A DNA stretch of 41,948 nt, taken from contig JANXVC010000318.1 of assembly GCA_025351925.1 (NCBI GenBank), positions 1 to 41,948 on the forward strand. Direction: 5' to 3'. The notes beneath the pieces were generated by a model. The model was not told the DNA's origin. It saw only the letters and a program-made list of their open reading frames with translations, and searched no databases. Shown here one piece after another: positions 6,939 to 15,962 of this stretch. Every line of letters begins with the position of its first letter. Position 1 is the first letter of the stretch. Source of the DNA: Rhodospirillales bacterium. Its GTDB lineage: Bacteria; Pseudomonadota; Alphaproteobacteria; Acetobacterales; Acetobacteraceae. The position numbers and the translations under genes were made by a program.

Positions 6939-8597
6939 ATGAACGTCGCGCTGCCGCCGGAGCAGGTCCGGCCCGCCAACTTCCGCTACTCACCGATGTT
7001 CCCGCTGGGCGAAAGCGGCACGCCCTGGCGCAAGCTGGACATCGCCGGCGTATCGACCAGCGTTTGCGACGGCCAGACCGTGCTGCGCATCCGACCCGAG
7101 GCATTGAGCGAGCTGGCCTTCCAGGCATTTCGCGACGTATCGCATCTGCTGCGCCCGGCGCATCTGCGGCAGCTGCGGGCCATCCTCGACGATCCCGAGG
7201 CGTCGGCCAATGACCGGTTCGTGGCGCTCGACCTACTGAAGAACGCCAACACGGCGGCCGGCGGCGTGCTGCCGATGTGCCAGGACACCGGCACGGCGCT
7301 AGTATTCGGCAAAAAGGGCCAGCGCGTCTGGGTCGAGGGCGACGAGGAGGAGGCGCTGTCCTACGGCGTGCACCGCACCTTCACCGAAACCAACCTGCGC
7401 TACTCGCAGATGGCGCCGCTCAGCATGTTCGAGGAGGTCAACACCGGCAACAACCTGCCGGTGCAGTTCGACATCGCGGCGGCGTCGGGCGAGCATCACG
7501 CGAACGAGCTGCTGCTGATGTTCATCGCCAAGGGCGGCGGGTCGGCCAATAAGAGCTTCCTGTTCCAGGAAACCCGGGCGATCCTCAACCCGGCGAAGCT
7601 TTTGGAGTACATCGGCACCCGCATCCGTACGCTCGGCACCTCGGCCTGCCCGCCGTATCACCTGTCGATCGTGATCGGCGGCACCTCGGCGGAGCTGTGC
7701 CTGAAGACGGTGAAGCTCGCCTCGACGAAGTGGCTCGACGCGCTGCCGACGGCGGGCAGCCTGGCCGGGCATGCGTTCCGCGACCTGGAGATGGAGCAGA
7801 AGGTGCTGGAGCTGACCCGCACGCTCGGCATCGGCGCGCAGTTCGGCGGCAAGTATTTCTGTCACGACGTCCGCGTGGTGCGCCTGCCGCGGCACGGCGC
7901 GAGCCTGCCGGTCGGCATCGGCGTGTCCTGCAGCGCCGACCGGCAAATCCTCGCCAAGGTCACGCCCGAGGGCGTGTTCCTGGAGCAGCTGGAGACCGAT
8001 CCGTCGCACTACCTGCCCGAGGCGACCGACGGCTTCCTAGGCGGCGAGGTGGTGAAAATCGACCTGAACCAGCCGATGGAGGCGATCCGCCGGCAGCTCT
8101 CGGCCTATCCCGTCAAGACACGGCTGGCACTCACCGGCACCGTCGTGGTGGCGCGGGACATCGCGCACGCCAAGCTGAAGGAGCGGCTGGACCGCGGCGA
8201 GGGCCTGCCGGACTACATCAAGGACCACCCAGTCTATTACGCTGGCCCGGCCAAGACGCCCGTGGGCCTCGCCACTGGCAGCTTCGGCCCGACCACGGCA
8301 GGGCGAATGGACAGCTATGTCGCGGAATTCCAGCGCGCCGGCGGCAGCCTGGTGATGCTGGCAAAGGGCAACCGTTCCCGCGCGGTGCGCGACGCCTGCC
8401 GGGCTTATGGCGGGTTTTACCTCGGCAGCGTTGGCGGTGCTGCGGCGCGGCTGGCGCAGGACTGCATCCGCAAGGTCGAGGTGCTCGAATACGCGGAGCT
8501 CGGCATGGAGGCGGTGTGGCGCATTGAGGTCGAAGATTTTCCGGCCTTTATCGTGATCGACGACAAAGGCAACGACTTTTATGAGGGGCTCGAGTAG
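6939..8597 (+). CDS. fumA: Class I (iron-sulfur) fumarate hydratase
   Basis: Interconverts fumarate and malate in the TCA cycle with an oxygen-sensitive [4Fe-4S] cluster. At 552 residues it is the fused single-chain form. Likely cluster ligands are Cys114 (PMCQDTG), Cys237 (SACPPYH) and Cys331 (VSCSAD). The C-terminal beta-domain motifs [20 protein letters not shown] and [13 protein letters not shown] are typical. The ATG at 6939 is preferred (AAGGAG seven bases upstream); a GTG one codon earlier is less well spaced. Tartrate dehydratases share this architecture, so substrate range is not certain. A separate class II fumarase is encoded at 14083, making this genome dual-fumarase. Confidence 0.94.
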   Translation: MNVALPPEQVRPANFRYSPMFPLGESGTPWRKLDIAGVSTSVCDGQTVLRIRPEALSELAFQAFRDVSHLLRPAHLRQLRAILDDPEASANDRFVALDLLKNANTAAGGVLPMCQDTGTALVFGKKGQRVWVEGDEEEALSYGVHRTFTETNLRYSQMAPLSMFEEVNTGNNLPVQFDIAAASGEHHANELLLMFIAKGGGSANKSFLFQETRAILNPAKLLEYIGTRIRTLGTSACPPYHLSIVIGGTSAELCLKTVKLASTKWLDALPTAGSLAGHAFRDLEMEQKVLELTRTLGIGAQFGGKYFCHDVRVVRLPRHGASLPVGIGVSCSADRQILAKVTPEGVFLEQLETDPSHYLPEATDGFLGGEVVKIDLNQPMEAIRRQLSAYPVKTRLALTGTVVVARDIAHAKLKERLDRGEGLPDYIKDHPVYYAGPAKTPVGLATGSFGPTTAGRMDSYVAEFQRAGGSLVMLAKGNRSRAVRDACRAYGGFYLGSVGGAAARLAQDCIRKVEVLEYAELGMEAVWRIEVEDFPAFIVIDDKGNDFYEGLE

Positions 8598-8999
8598 ATG
8601 CGCTTCACCGTCGATCGTCTGGATCACCTGGTGATCAACTGCGCCGACGTGGAGCTGACCGCGTCATGGTATCAGCGCGTGCTGGGTATGGAGCGGGAGG
8701 AGTTCGGCGAGGGCCAGCGCACCGCGCTGAAATTCGGCGGCCAAAAGATCAACCTGCGCCCGCATAATAGCGACTCGCGGGTGTGGTTTACCGGGCTTAA
8801 CACCCGGCCGGGGGCGGCTGATCTATGCTTCGTTACCGCGGTCGGGCCCGAGGACGTCGTGGAGCACCTGCACGGCTGCGGCATCGCCATCGAGGCCGGC
8901 CCGGTCGCCAAGGAGGGCGCGCTGGGCACACTCCAGTCGGTGTATTGCCGCGACCCCGATGGCAACCTGATCGAGATTTCGTCCTATCTTGACCGCTGA
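8598..8999 (+). CDS. VOC (glyoxalase/bleomycin-resistance) superfamily protein
   Basis: Small metal-dependent-fold protein of 133 residues with two beta-alpha-beta-beta-beta modules. The first begins RLDHLVINCADVELTASWYQ, with His11 or so at the usual metal position, and the second ends CRDPDGNLIEISSY, where the Glu is the usual second-module ligand. It is closest in layout to the glyoxalase-domain GLOD5/YaeR type. The substrate is not predictable. It starts immediately after the fumarase stop codon with no gap, so it is translated from the same mRNA, and the transporter gene downstream overlaps its last codons. Confidence 0.85.
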   Translation: MRFTVDRLDHLVINCADVELTASWYQRVLGMEREEFGEGQRTALKFGGQKINLRPHNSDSRVWFTGLNTRPGAADLCFVTAVGPEDVVEHLHGCGIAIEAGPVAKEGALGTLQSVYCRDPDGNLIEISSYLDR

Positions 9000-9540
9000 C
9001 CGCCTCACCACCCAGGTCGGTTTCGCCGCATTGCTGCTGTTTCTCGCCTCGGTGCCGTTTGCCAACTGGCTGATCCAGCATGTGGGCACCGTCTGCGTGC
9101 ATGCGGGTCCGTGCCTTATACCGGTGGCGCCGGGCCTCCTGGCACCGTCCGGTGTGCTCGCGGTCGGCGCGGCGCTGGTGCTGCGCGACGTTGTGCAACG
9201 CTGCCTGGGACCGGTCTGGGGCATCGCGGCGATCGTGCTGGGGACGGCGCTATCGACGCTGATTGCCCCGCCGTCGCTGGTGCTGGCGTCCGGCGCCGCG
9301 TTCCTGCTGAGCGAGCTCGCGGACTTCGCCGTCTATACCCCGCTGCAGCGCCGCGGGCTGCTGCTCGCAGTGCTGGCGAGTTCGGCGGCTGGGCTGGTGG
9401 TCGATAGCCTCGTGTTCCTGATGCTCGCATTCGGCAGCCTGGACTTCCTGGCGGGCCAAGTCATCGGCAAGGCATGGGCGGTGCTGGCCAGCATTCCGTT
9501 CATCCGCCTGCTGCGGCGCGTTGCGCCAACGCCGGCCTAG
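8989..9540 (+). CDS. VUT/YhhQ-family transporter, probable queuosine-precursor importer
   Basis: Integral membrane protein of 183 residues with about five or six hydrophobic segments. Features of the VUT (YhhQ, QPTR) family are the FANWLIQH segment after TM1, LVLRDVVQRCLG, and the FLLSELADFAVYTPLQRR stretch. YhhQ members import preQ0, preQ1 or related queuosine precursors. The gene lies directly upstream of queA, tgt and queF, so a role in 7-deazapurine salvage is a well-supported inference. The start is a TTG at 8989 overlapping the VOC stop; no strong ribosome site is seen, consistent with translational coupling. The exact substrate is unknown. Confidence 0.85.
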   Translation: MTADRLTTQVGFAALLLFLASVPFANWLIQHVGTVCVHAGPCLIPVAPGLLAPSGVLAVGAALVLRDVVQRCLGPVWGIAAIVLGTALSTLIAPPSLVLASGAAFLLSELADFAVYTPLQRRGLLLAVLASSAAGLVVDSLVFLMLAFGSLDFLAGQVIGKAWAVLASIPFIRLLRRVAPTPA

Positions 9541-10566
9541 TTGCAGCTTTCCGACTTCGATTTCGACCTGCCGCCCGACCGCATCGCCCATTGGCCAGCG
9601 CGGCCGCGGGACGCTTCGCGGCTATTGGTCGTGGGCGAAGGCCTGCAGGACCGCGTCATCCGCGATCTACCCTCGCTGCTGCGACCCGGCGACGTGCTGG
9701 TCGCCAACGACACCCGCGTCATTCCGGCGCAGCTCGCGGCGCGGCGCGGCGCAGCGGCGATCGGGCTGACGCTTGATCAGCCGCGGGCCGACGGGTCCTG
9801 GCACGCCTTGGCCCGCAACGCCCGGCGGCTGCGGCCCGGCGACACGCTGAATTTCGACGCCGCGCCGGATCTCACGGCCACGCTGCTGTCGCGCGACGAC
9901 GACGGCGGGGTCGTGGTGCGGTTCAACCAGGCGGACGCCGCTTTCGCCGACGCGCTGCGCCGTGCGGGCGCGCTGGCCCTGCCGCCCTACATCGACCGGC
10001 CCGGCGGCCCCACGCCCGCGGATGCCACGGACTACCAGACCGTGTTCGCCGCACGGGACGGCGCGGTAGCGGCGCCGACGGCCGGGCTGCACTTCTCCGA
10101 CACGCTGCTCGGCGCGATTGAGGCAGCCGGCGTCCCGCGCGTGCTCGTGACCCTGCACGTCGGCGCCGGCACCTTCCTGCCGGTCCGGACGGACGACGTC
10201 GCCGGGCACCGCATGCACGCGGAGTGGGGCGAGGTGACCGCCGAGGCGGCCGACGCGATCAACGCGGCGAAGCGCGTCGTTGCCGTTGGCACAACCACAC
10301 TGCGCGTGCTAGAGACCGCGGTGGACGCGGCGGGCCGGGTGCAGCCGTTCCGCGGCGACACCCGGCTGTTCATCACGCCGGGCTTCCGGTTCCGCGCGGT
10401 CGATGCGCTGGTGACCAACTTTCATCTGCCGCGCTCGACGCTGTTCATGCTGACCTGCGCCTTCGCCGGGCAGGCGCGGATGCAGGCGGCCTATGCGCAC
10501 GCGGTCGCAAGTGGTTACCGTTTCTACTCCTACGGCGACGCCTGTCTGTTGGAGCGCGCAGCGTGA
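9541..10566 (+). CDS. queA: S-adenosylmethionine:tRNA ribosyltransferase-isomerase
   Basis: Transfers and isomerises the ribosyl group of AdoMet onto preQ1 at tRNA position 34, giving epoxyqueuosine. The protein is 341 residues, the normal family length. Recognisable segments are the N-terminal [55 protein letters not shown] and [14 protein letters not shown]. It begins with TTG immediately after the transporter's TAG, giving zero spacing, and its own stop overlaps the tgt GTG start (GTGA). It works between Tgt (preQ1 insertion) and QueG (epoxide reduction), both encoded in this block. Confidence 0.97.
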   Translation: MQLSDFDFDLPPDRIAHWPARPRDASRLLVVGEGLQDRVIRDLPSLLRPGDVLVANDTRVIPAQLAARRGAAAIGLTLDQPRADGSWHALARNARRLRPGDTLNFDAAPDLTATLLSRDDDGGVVVRFNQADAAFADALRRAGALALPPYIDRPGGPTPADATDYQTVFAARDGAVAAPTAGLHFSDTLLGAIEAAGVPRVLVTLHVGAGTFLPVRTDDVAGHRMHAEWGEVTAEAADAINAAKRVVAVGTTTLRVLETAVDAAGRVQPFRGDTRLFITPGFRFRAVDALVTNFHLPRSTLFMLTCAFAGQARMQAAYAHAVASGYRFYSYGDACLLERAA

Positions 10567-11681
10567 CGTTTGGCCATCGCGTGGTGGCGTCCGACGGCGC
10601 GGCGCGGGCCGGCGTGCTGCAGACCGCGCACGGGGCCGTCGAGACACCGGTGTTCATGCCCGTCGGCACCGCCGGCACGGTGAAGGCCATGACCGCCGAC
10701 CAGGTGCGGGCCACGGGCGCTAGTTTGGTGCTCGGCAACACCTATCACCTCATGCTTCGGCCCGGCGCCGACCGGATGGAGCGCCTGGGCGGGCTGCACC
10801 GCTTCATGGACTGGCCCGGCCCCATCCTGACCGATAGCGGCGGCTTTCAGGTCATGTCACTCGCCGGCCTGCGCACCATGGACGAGGGCGGCGTCACCTT
10901 CCGCTCGCATCTGGACGGCAGCGCGCACCGCCTGACGCCCGAGACGGCGACGCAGATCCAGCACAAGCTCGACGCCACCATCACCATGGTGCTGGACGAG
11001 TGCACCCCCTTCCCCGCCACCGCCCAGCAGGCCGAGGCCAGCATGGCGCTGTCGATGCGCTGGGCCGCACGCTCCCGCGAGGCCTTCGTGGCGAGGCCGG
11101 GCTACGGCCAGTTCGGCATCGTGCAAGGCGGCGTGTTTCCTGAGCTGCGGGCAGCGTCGGTCGAGGCACTGATGGCCATTGGCTTCGAGGGCTACGCGGT
11201 CGGCGGATTGGCGGTCGGCGAGGGTCAGGCGATGATGCTGAGCGTGCTGGAGAGCACGGTGCCGCTGCTGCCGGCGGACCGGCCGCGCTATTTGATGGGC
11301 GTCGGCACACCGGACGACCTGCTGGCGGCGGTGACGCGCGGCATCGACATGTTCGACTGCGTGATGCCCACCCGCGCCGGGCGCACGGCAAGGGGATTCA
11401 CCTCCCGCGGCGTGCTGAACCTGCGGAACGCCCGGCATGCCGAGGATGCAGGGCCACTTGACAGCCAATGCGCCTGCACCGCTTGCACCCGGCACAGCCG
11501 CGCCTACCTGCATCACCTGTTTCGGGCAAACGAAATGCTCGGGCCGATGCTGCTGACCCAGCACAATCTGATGTATTATCAATCCTTGATGCGCGGCATG
11601 CGCGTGGCGATCATCGAGGGGCGGCTCGATGCGCACGCTGCCGGAATACGCGCTGTCTGGGCTGTAGGGGACCCGAAATGA
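10563..11681 (+). CDS. tgt: tRNA-guanine transglycosylase
   Basis: Exchanges guanine-34 of GUN-anticodon tRNAs for preQ1. The 372-residue TIM-barrel enzyme shows [10 protein letters not shown] (general acid Asp near residue 90), the QFGIVQGG loop, the nucleophile in [11 protein letters not shown] (Asp265) and a zinc site made of Cys303, Cys305, Cys308 and His334. The frame is open further upstream inside queA, but the GTG at 10563, overlapping the queA stop as GTGA, gives the normal N-terminus. The stop overlaps the queF start (ATGA). Confidence 0.97.
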   Translation: MTFGHRVVASDGAARAGVLQTAHGAVETPVFMPVGTAGTVKAMTADQVRATGASLVLGNTYHLMLRPGADRMERLGGLHRFMDWPGPILTDSGGFQVMSLAGLRTMDEGGVTFRSHLDGSAHRLTPETATQIQHKLDATITMVLDECTPFPATAQQAEASMALSMRWAARSREAFVARPGYGQFGIVQGGVFPELRAASVEALMAIGFEGYAVGGLAVGEGQAMMLSVLESTVPLLPADRPRYLMGVGTPDDLLAAVTRGIDMFDCVMPTRAGRTARGFTSRGVLNLRNARHAEDAGPLDSQCACTACTRHSRAYLHHLFRANEMLGPMLLTQHNLMYYQSLMRGMRVAIIEGRLDAHAAGIRAVWAVGDPK

Positions 11682-12136
11682 CCGACTACACCGTCCTGAC
11701 CCAGCTCGGCGCCGCCACGGAGGCACCCACGTCGCCGGATGCGGCGGTCCTGGAGCGTGTCGGCAACCCACAGCCCGGCATGGACTACGTCGTCCGGTTC
11801 ACCTGCCCGGAGTTCACCTCGTTATGTCCGCTTACGGGCCAGCCGGATTTTGCGCATTTGGTATTGGACTACGTGCCGGGTGAGTGGATCGTCGAGAGCA
11901 AGTCGCTGAAGTTGTTCCTGGCCAGTTTCCGCAACCACGGAGCGTTCCATGAGGCGTGTTCGATGGAAGTCGCGCGCCGGGTCGTGGAGGCGGTGGCGCC
12001 GCGCTGGCTGCGCATCGGCGCCTATTGGTATCCGCGCGGCGGCATCCCGATCGACGTGTTCTGGCAGACCGGAGAGGCGCCCAAGGGCGTCTGGATTCCC
12101 GACCAGGGCGTGGCGCCCTATCGCGGCCGCGGCTAG
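11678..12136 (+). CDS. queF: NADPH-dependent 7-cyano-7-deazaguanine (preQ0) reductase
   Basis: Reduces the nitrile of preQ0 to the amine preQ1, the base inserted by Tgt. At 152 residues it is the short, unimodular (YkvM-type) QueF. The sequence shows [13 protein letters not shown] with the thioimide-forming Cys50 and Asp57, and the [17 protein letters not shown] segment containing the family ESKSLK motif. AGGGGA precedes the ATG by seven bases, and the start overlaps the tgt stop. Its presence means preQ0 is the entry point, either made elsewhere by QueC/D/E or imported by the upstream transporter. The stop overlaps the stop of the convergent protease gene. Confidence 0.96.
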   Translation: MTDYTVLTQLGAATEAPTSPDAAVLERVGNPQPGMDYVVRFTCPEFTSLCPLTGQPDFAHLVLDYVPGEWIVESKSLKLFLASFRNHGAFHEACSMEVARRVVEAVAPRWLRIGAYWYPRGGIPIDVFWQTGEAPKGVWIPDQGVAPYRGRG

Positions 12137-13023
12137 GGCTGGTTGTTCGTTGTGACAAAGGCCTGGCCGGTTATCAGCGAGAGCCAGATGCGCCTCGTCG
12201 AGAGGTAGTCGCCGCCGATGATGATTTCCCCGGCATACGGGGGCAGGTCGGCTACGTGCAGCGTAGGCCCATCGATTACATCGTTGCCGATCTTGAGCGT
12301 GCGGAACCGCCGCTGACGCACGACAAGGCCGCTCGTGTTCATGGAGTATGCGCGTCCGGCTGGATCCGCCCGCAACGCCGTCGCGGTCACGCCGGCATCC
12401 CGTGCCGCCGCCAGCCCGACAGTGGTGTAGGATGCCCCGGTGTCGAGCAGGCCAAATACCGGCTGCCCGTCCAGTTCGCCCGGGACGAACAGGTGGCCAG
12501 ACCGCTGCTGCTGCACTGGCAGGCGGGTGAACGGCGCGGTCCAGGGCGGCAGGGCTGCCGGGCAGGGCCGGGCGCGATACAGCACCAGGCGGCGATGCGG
12601 CACGTCGAGATCGAGCTCGTAGCCGATCAGCACGTTGATCCCCAGCACCCCGTCCAATGGCGGCGGCGGCGCTTGGGCCAACAGGACACGGACGTTGGAC
12701 GTAATGGCGCCATTCAGCCCGAGACTCGGCACCGTCGTTGCAAAAACGTGGGCCGCCCCGCCAGCGCCGCCGATCGCCACCGGGGAGCGCTCGTCCCACG
12801 CCACACCCAGCCGCTCGGCCGCCGTCCGGTTCAGCACTGTAAGGTCCGATCCAGTATCCAGCACGAGGTTCGCCGGTCGGCCATTGATGTCGGCCGTCAC
12901 CAGGGGCACGGTGCCGAGCACCTGCAGCGGCAGCTCCGCCACACGCTGCAGCGCGCAGGACCCGGCGGGATCGGCGGCGCAGGCGGCCAGCAACAGGGCA
13001 AGCAGGAGTGACAGGGTCTTCAT
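12133..13023 (-). CDS. Retropepsin-like aspartic protease lipoprotein with two DTG motifs
   Basis: A 296-residue envelope protein. A signal peptide with lipobox LLAAC (Cys15) predicts lipid anchoring. Two similar halves each contain a retropepsin active-site loop, [11 protein letters not shown] (Asp56) and [11 protein letters not shown] (Asp194), and each is followed by a hydrophobic-Gly element (DGVLGINVL and EIIIGGDYL). One chain could therefore form a complete, pepsin-like active site, whereas many bacterial members have one DTG and dimerise. The ATG at 13023 was chosen because it gives the lipoprotein signal; an in-frame ATG 18 codons earlier lies within queG. The gene is inserted, in reverse, between queF and queG, and its start codon overlaps that of queG. 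The substrate is unknown. Confidence 0.8.
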   Translation of the reverse strand: MKTLSLLLALLLAACAADPAGSCALQRVAELPLQVLGTVPLVTADINGRPANLVLDTGSDLTVLNRTAAERLGVAWDERSPVAIGGAGGAAHVFATTVPSLGLNGAITSNVRVLLAQAPPPPLDGVLGINVLIGYELDLDVPHRRLVLYRARPCPAALPPWTAPFTRLPVQQQRSGHLFVPGELDGQPVFGLLDTGASYTTVGLAAARDAGVTATALRADPAGRAYSMNTSGLVVRQRRFRTLKIGNDVIDGPTLHVADLPPYAGEIIIGGDYLSTRRIWLSLITGQAFVTTNNQP

Positions 13024-14086
13024 GCCGGACACAATGACGCTGCCGGGTTCTGCCGTGAAGCAGCGCATTCGCGACAAGGCCCTGGCATTGGGGTTCCACG
13101 CCGTCGGTTTTGCTCCAGCCGCCCTCGGGCCCGAGGCGCGGGCACGGCTGACGGCGTTCCTCGCCGCGGGTCAGCACGGCGACATGGGTTGGCTCGCTGG
13201 CCGCACGGAACAGCGTGCGCATCCGCAGGCGCTGTGGGCCGAAGCGCGCAGTGTGATTGCGGTCGGTTTGTCCTACGCACCCGACGATGATCCTCTAGCG
13301 GCACTAGCCCGACCGGACCGCGGCAACATCTCGGTTTATGCACGCAACCGAGACTACCACGACGTGGTTAAAGGAATGCTAAAGCACCTCGGCGCCTTCA
13401 TCGCGAGCCGCTTCGGGCCACAGATAAAGGTATTTGTGGATACCGCGCCGGTGATGGAAAAGCCGCTGGCGCAGCAGGCCGGGCTCGGTTGGCAGGGCAA
13501 GCATACCAACCTGGTATCGCGGGCGCACGGCTCCTGGCTATTCCTGGGTGAGGTCATGACGACGCTCGAGCTGCCGCCGGACACAGCGCACCCCGACCGC
13601 TGCGGCACCTGCGCCCGGTGCATGGCCGCCTGTCCGACCGACGCGTTTCCGGCGCCGTACCGCCTGGATGCGACGCGGTGCATTTCATACCTGACGATCG
13701 AGCACGCCGGGCCGATCCCGCTGGCGCTGCGGCCGCTGATGGGCAACCGCATCTATGGATGCGACGACTGCCTGGCGGTGTGTCCGTGGAACCGCTTCGC
13801 CCACGCGGCGCATCCCAAGCTGCAGGCGCGCGACGACCTGCGGGCTCCGGCTTTGGCAGAGCTTGCGGCGCTGGACGACGCTGGGTTCCGCGCAATGTTC
13901 GCCGGCGGTCCGGTGAAGCGCATTGGCCGCGACCGCTTTGCGCGCAATGTGCTGACCGCAATCGGCAACTCTGGCGACCCGGCCTTGCTCCCCGCGGCTC
14001 AGCGCCTGCAGGCGGACACGAATCCCGTGGTGGCCGAGGCAGCCGATTGGGCCGTCGCGCGTTTGCAGGGCGAAGGTGCATTATGA
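13022..14086 (+). CDS. queG: Epoxyqueuosine reductase (cobalamin-dependent)
   Basis: Removes the epoxide oxygen of oQ to give queuosine, the last step of the pathway, using cobalamin and two [4Fe-4S] clusters. The protein has 354 residues. The ferredoxin-like part has [11 protein letters not shown] (Cys194, 197, 200, 204) and [11 protein letters not shown] (Cys247, 250, 254), with a HEAT-like C-terminal end ([20 protein letters not shown]). The ATG at 13022 has AGGG five bases upstream; an alternative in-frame ATG lies at 13034. The start codon overlaps, on the opposite strand, the start codon of the protease gene, so its promoter must lie inside that gene. The stop overlaps the fumC start (ATGA). 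Confidence 0.95.
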   Translation: MPDTMTLPGSAVKQRIRDKALALGFHAVGFAPAALGPEARARLTAFLAAGQHGDMGWLAGRTEQRAHPQALWAEARSVIAVGLSYAPDDDPLAALARPDRGNISVYARNRDYHDVVKGMLKHLGAFIASRFGPQIKVFVDTAPVMEKPLAQQAGLGWQGKHTNLVSRAHGSWLFLGEVMTTLELPPDTAHPDRCGTCARCMAACPTDAFPAPYRLDATRCISYLTIEHAGPIPLALRPLMGNRIYGCDDCLAVCPWNRFAHAAHPKLQARDDLRAPALAELAALDDAGFRAMFAGGPVKRIGRDRFARNVLTAIGNSGDPALLPAAQRLQADTNPVVAEAADWAVARLQGEGAL

Positions 14087-15483
14087 CGAGATCCGAAACT
14101 GACAGCCTGGGTACGATCGAGATCGACGCCGACCGCTACTGGGGTCCGCAGACCGAACGCGCGCGGCTGCTGTTCCGCATCGGCCATGAGCGCTTTCCGC
14201 CCGTGCTGATCCGTGCCGTGGGCCTGCAGAAACAGGCCAGCGCCGAGGCCAATGAGGCGCTGAAGGAACTGCCCGCCGACATCGCCCGCCCGATTGCCGC
14301 CGCCGCCGCCGAGATCGCCGCCGGGACGATGGATGCGGAGTTTCCGCTGCCGGTCTGGCAGACCGGGTCGGGCACCCAGACAAATATGAACGCAAACGAA
14401 GTGGTCGCGAACCGTGCCAACGAGTCGCTGGGCCAACCGCGCGGCAGCCGCTCCCCGGTGCATCCGAACGACCATGTGAACCGCGGGCAGAGCAGCAACG
14501 ACTCGTTCCCGACGATGATGCACGTAGCGGCGGCTGAGGCGGTCCAACACCGCCTGATGCCGGCGCTCCGCATCCTGCATGCAAGCCTGGCCCGGCGCGC
14601 TGCGGAGTGGGACGGGATCGTCAAGGTGGGCCGCACCCATATGATGGACGCAGTGCCGGTGACGCTCGGGCAGGAGTTCGCGGCATGGGCGCGGCAGGTT
14701 GAGCTGGGGCTCGACCGGCTGGCCGGCGTCATGCCCCGGCTGCTCAGCCTGCCGCAGGGCGGCACCGCCGTGGGCACCGGGCTGAACCGGCACGCACAGT
14801 TCGACGTGGTGTTTTGTGAGCGCATGGCGGCGCTGACCGGCCTCGCCTTCACGCCCAACCCCAATAAGTTCGAGGGCATGGGCGCGCACGACGTGTTCGT
14901 CGAGCTGTCGGGCGTGCTGAATGTGTTGGCGGTGTCGCTGAACAAACTCGGCAACGACGTGCGCCTGCTGGGTTCCGGCCCGCGCTCCGGCCTTTCGGAG
15001 CTGATTGTGCCGGCGGATGGGCTGTCGTCCTCGATCATGCCTGGCAAAACCAACCCGACCCAGAGCGAGGCGTTGACGATGGTCTGCGCCCAGGTCATGG
15101 GCAATCACGTCGCGGTCACCATCGGCGCGGCGCAGAGCTTCCTGGAGCTCAACGTATTCAAGCCCTTGATCATTCACAACGTGCTGGGCTCGGCGGCGCT
15201 GCTGGCGGACGCGGCCGAGAGCTTCGCGCACAACATGGTCGAGAAGCTGGAGCCGAACCGGGACCGCATCGCCGAGAACCTGGCGAAGTCGCTGATGCTC
15301 GTCACCGCGCTGAACCCGCGCATCGGCTATGACAAGGCCGTGCGGATCGGCAAGCTCGCCTTGGCTGAGAACATGACCTTGCGGGACGCGGCCGAACGGC
15401 TCGGCTTCGTGACACCGGCCGACTTCGACCGTTGGGTAGTGCCGGCCGACATGACCCGGCCCGGCGCGACGCTCGGCGACTGA
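14083..15483 (+). CDS. fumC: Class II fumarate hydratase
   Basis: Iron-independent fumarase of the aspartase/fumarase superfamily, 466 residues, converting fumarate to malate. The N-terminal [19 protein letters not shown], the [14 protein letters not shown] and [10 protein letters not shown] segments, [18 protein letters not shown] and the signature [12 protein letters not shown] (around residue 320) are all canonical. The start overlaps the queG stop by four bases and no independent ribosome site is evident, so it appears coupled to queG. Together with the class I enzyme at 6939 the cell has both an oxygen-sensitive and a stable fumarase. Confidence 0.97.
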   Translation: MTRSETDSLGTIEIDADRYWGPQTERARLLFRIGHERFPPVLIRAVGLQKQASAEANEALKELPADIARPIAAAAAEIAAGTMDAEFPLPVWQTGSGTQTNMNANEVVANRANESLGQPRGSRSPVHPNDHVNRGQSSNDSFPTMMHVAAAEAVQHRLMPALRILHASLARRAAEWDGIVKVGRTHMMDAVPVTLGQEFAAWARQVELGLDRLAGVMPRLLSLPQGGTAVGTGLNRHAQFDVVFCERMAALTGLAFTPNPNKFEGMGAHDVFVELSGVLNVLAVSLNKLGNDVRLLGSGPRSGLSELIVPADGLSSSIMPGKTNPTQSEALTMVCAQVMGNHVAVTIGAAQSFLELNVFKPLIIHNVLGSAALLADAAESFAHNMVEKLEPNRDRIAENLAKSLMLVTALNPRIGYDKAVRIGKLALAENMTLRDAAERLGFVTPADFDRWVVPADMTRPGATLGD

Positions 15484-15495
15484 GCCGGGCCACGT

Positions 15496-15702
15496 TTGGG
15501 CCTCGTTAAACGCAGCTTCAGCCTATCGGGCCATCGCACGAGCGTGGCATTGGAGGCGGAGTTCTGGGCGGTGCTGTCCGAAAGGGCCGGGCAGCAGGGC
15601 GTGTCGCTGTCCGCCCTAGTGGCTTTGATCGATACGGAACGGGACCCGAGCCAACCCCTGGCATCGGCGCTACGAATCTTTTCATTACAGCTACGAATTT
15701 AA
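15496..15702 (+). CDS. Ribbon-helix-helix domain protein
   Basis: A 68-residue protein matching the RHH_4-type small domain: VKRSFSLSGHRTSVALEAEF, then SERAGQQGVSLSALVALID, then SALRIFSLQLRI. In this family the N-terminal strand pairs in a dimer and would contact DNA. The apparent start is a TTG at 15496, 12 bases after the fumC stop, so expression from the fumC mRNA is likely. No target can be deduced. A short, AT-richer stretch with an inverted repeat follows it, ahead of the 59-residue protein. These proteins are common and mostly uncharacterised in alphaproteobacteria. Confidence 0.75.
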   Translation: MGLVKRSFSLSGHRTSVALEAEFWAVLSERAGQQGVSLSALVALIDTERDPSQPLASALRIFSLQLRI

Positions 15703-15736
15703 CTTTTCTGAAAGGGCTTGAAGTCCATTATGGTGT

Positions 15737-15756
15737 CGCGACGAATAACCGTCGCG
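15737..15756 (+). promoter_or_regulatory. Inverted repeat in leader of the 59-residue gene
   Basis: CGCGACG at 15737-15743 and CGTCGCG at 15750-15756 form a perfect 7-bp stem with a 6-base AATAAC loop. The repeat ends 17 bases before the ATG at 15774 in an otherwise AT-richer stretch. It could be an operator for a dimeric regulator, an mRNA structure, or a weak attenuator; no T-tract follows it. Confidence 0.5.
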
Positions 15757-15773
15757 GTTAAAAGAGAAAACTC

Positions 15774-15953
15774 ATGAATGCCATCGCTCCCGCCGTGCCT
15801 GCCAAGGCCATTCCATTCAGCCCGCTGATGCTGGCGGACCGGCTGCTCAGCCTGGCGCAGGACGCTGACCGCGCCGGCTACACCGGAACCGCCTCGCAGC
15901 TGGTGGCTGAGATGTATCAGGTGCTGGATGGCGGAATGCCCGTCCGGCATTGA
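15774..15953 (+). CDS. Small protein of unknown function, 59 residues
   Basis: A short ORF with good coding character: high third-position GC, an ATG after an AAAAGAGAAAA purine-rich leader, and a composition consistent with a folded helical protein. An N-terminal Ala/Pro-rich segment is followed by PLMLADRLLSLAQDADRAGY and SQLVAEMYQVLDG, two likely amphipathic helices. No transmembrane segment or known motif is seen. It sits alone between the RHH gene and the convergent AsmA gene, ten bases from the latter's stop. Function unknown. Confidence 0.7.
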   Translation: MNAIAPAVPAKAIPFSPLMLADRLLSLAQDADRAGYTGTASQLVAEMYQVLDGGMPVRH

Positions 15954-15962
15954 CGCCAACCC

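Noticed and set aside
11822-13222. 466-codon minus-strand ORF across queF, the protease and queG
   Set aside because: It spans several genuine genes on both strands and has Arg/Ala-rich shadow composition; the protease in another frame has clear motifs.
13999-15231. 410-codon minus-strand ORF inside fumC
   Set aside because: Antisense to fumC with a shadow-type composition.
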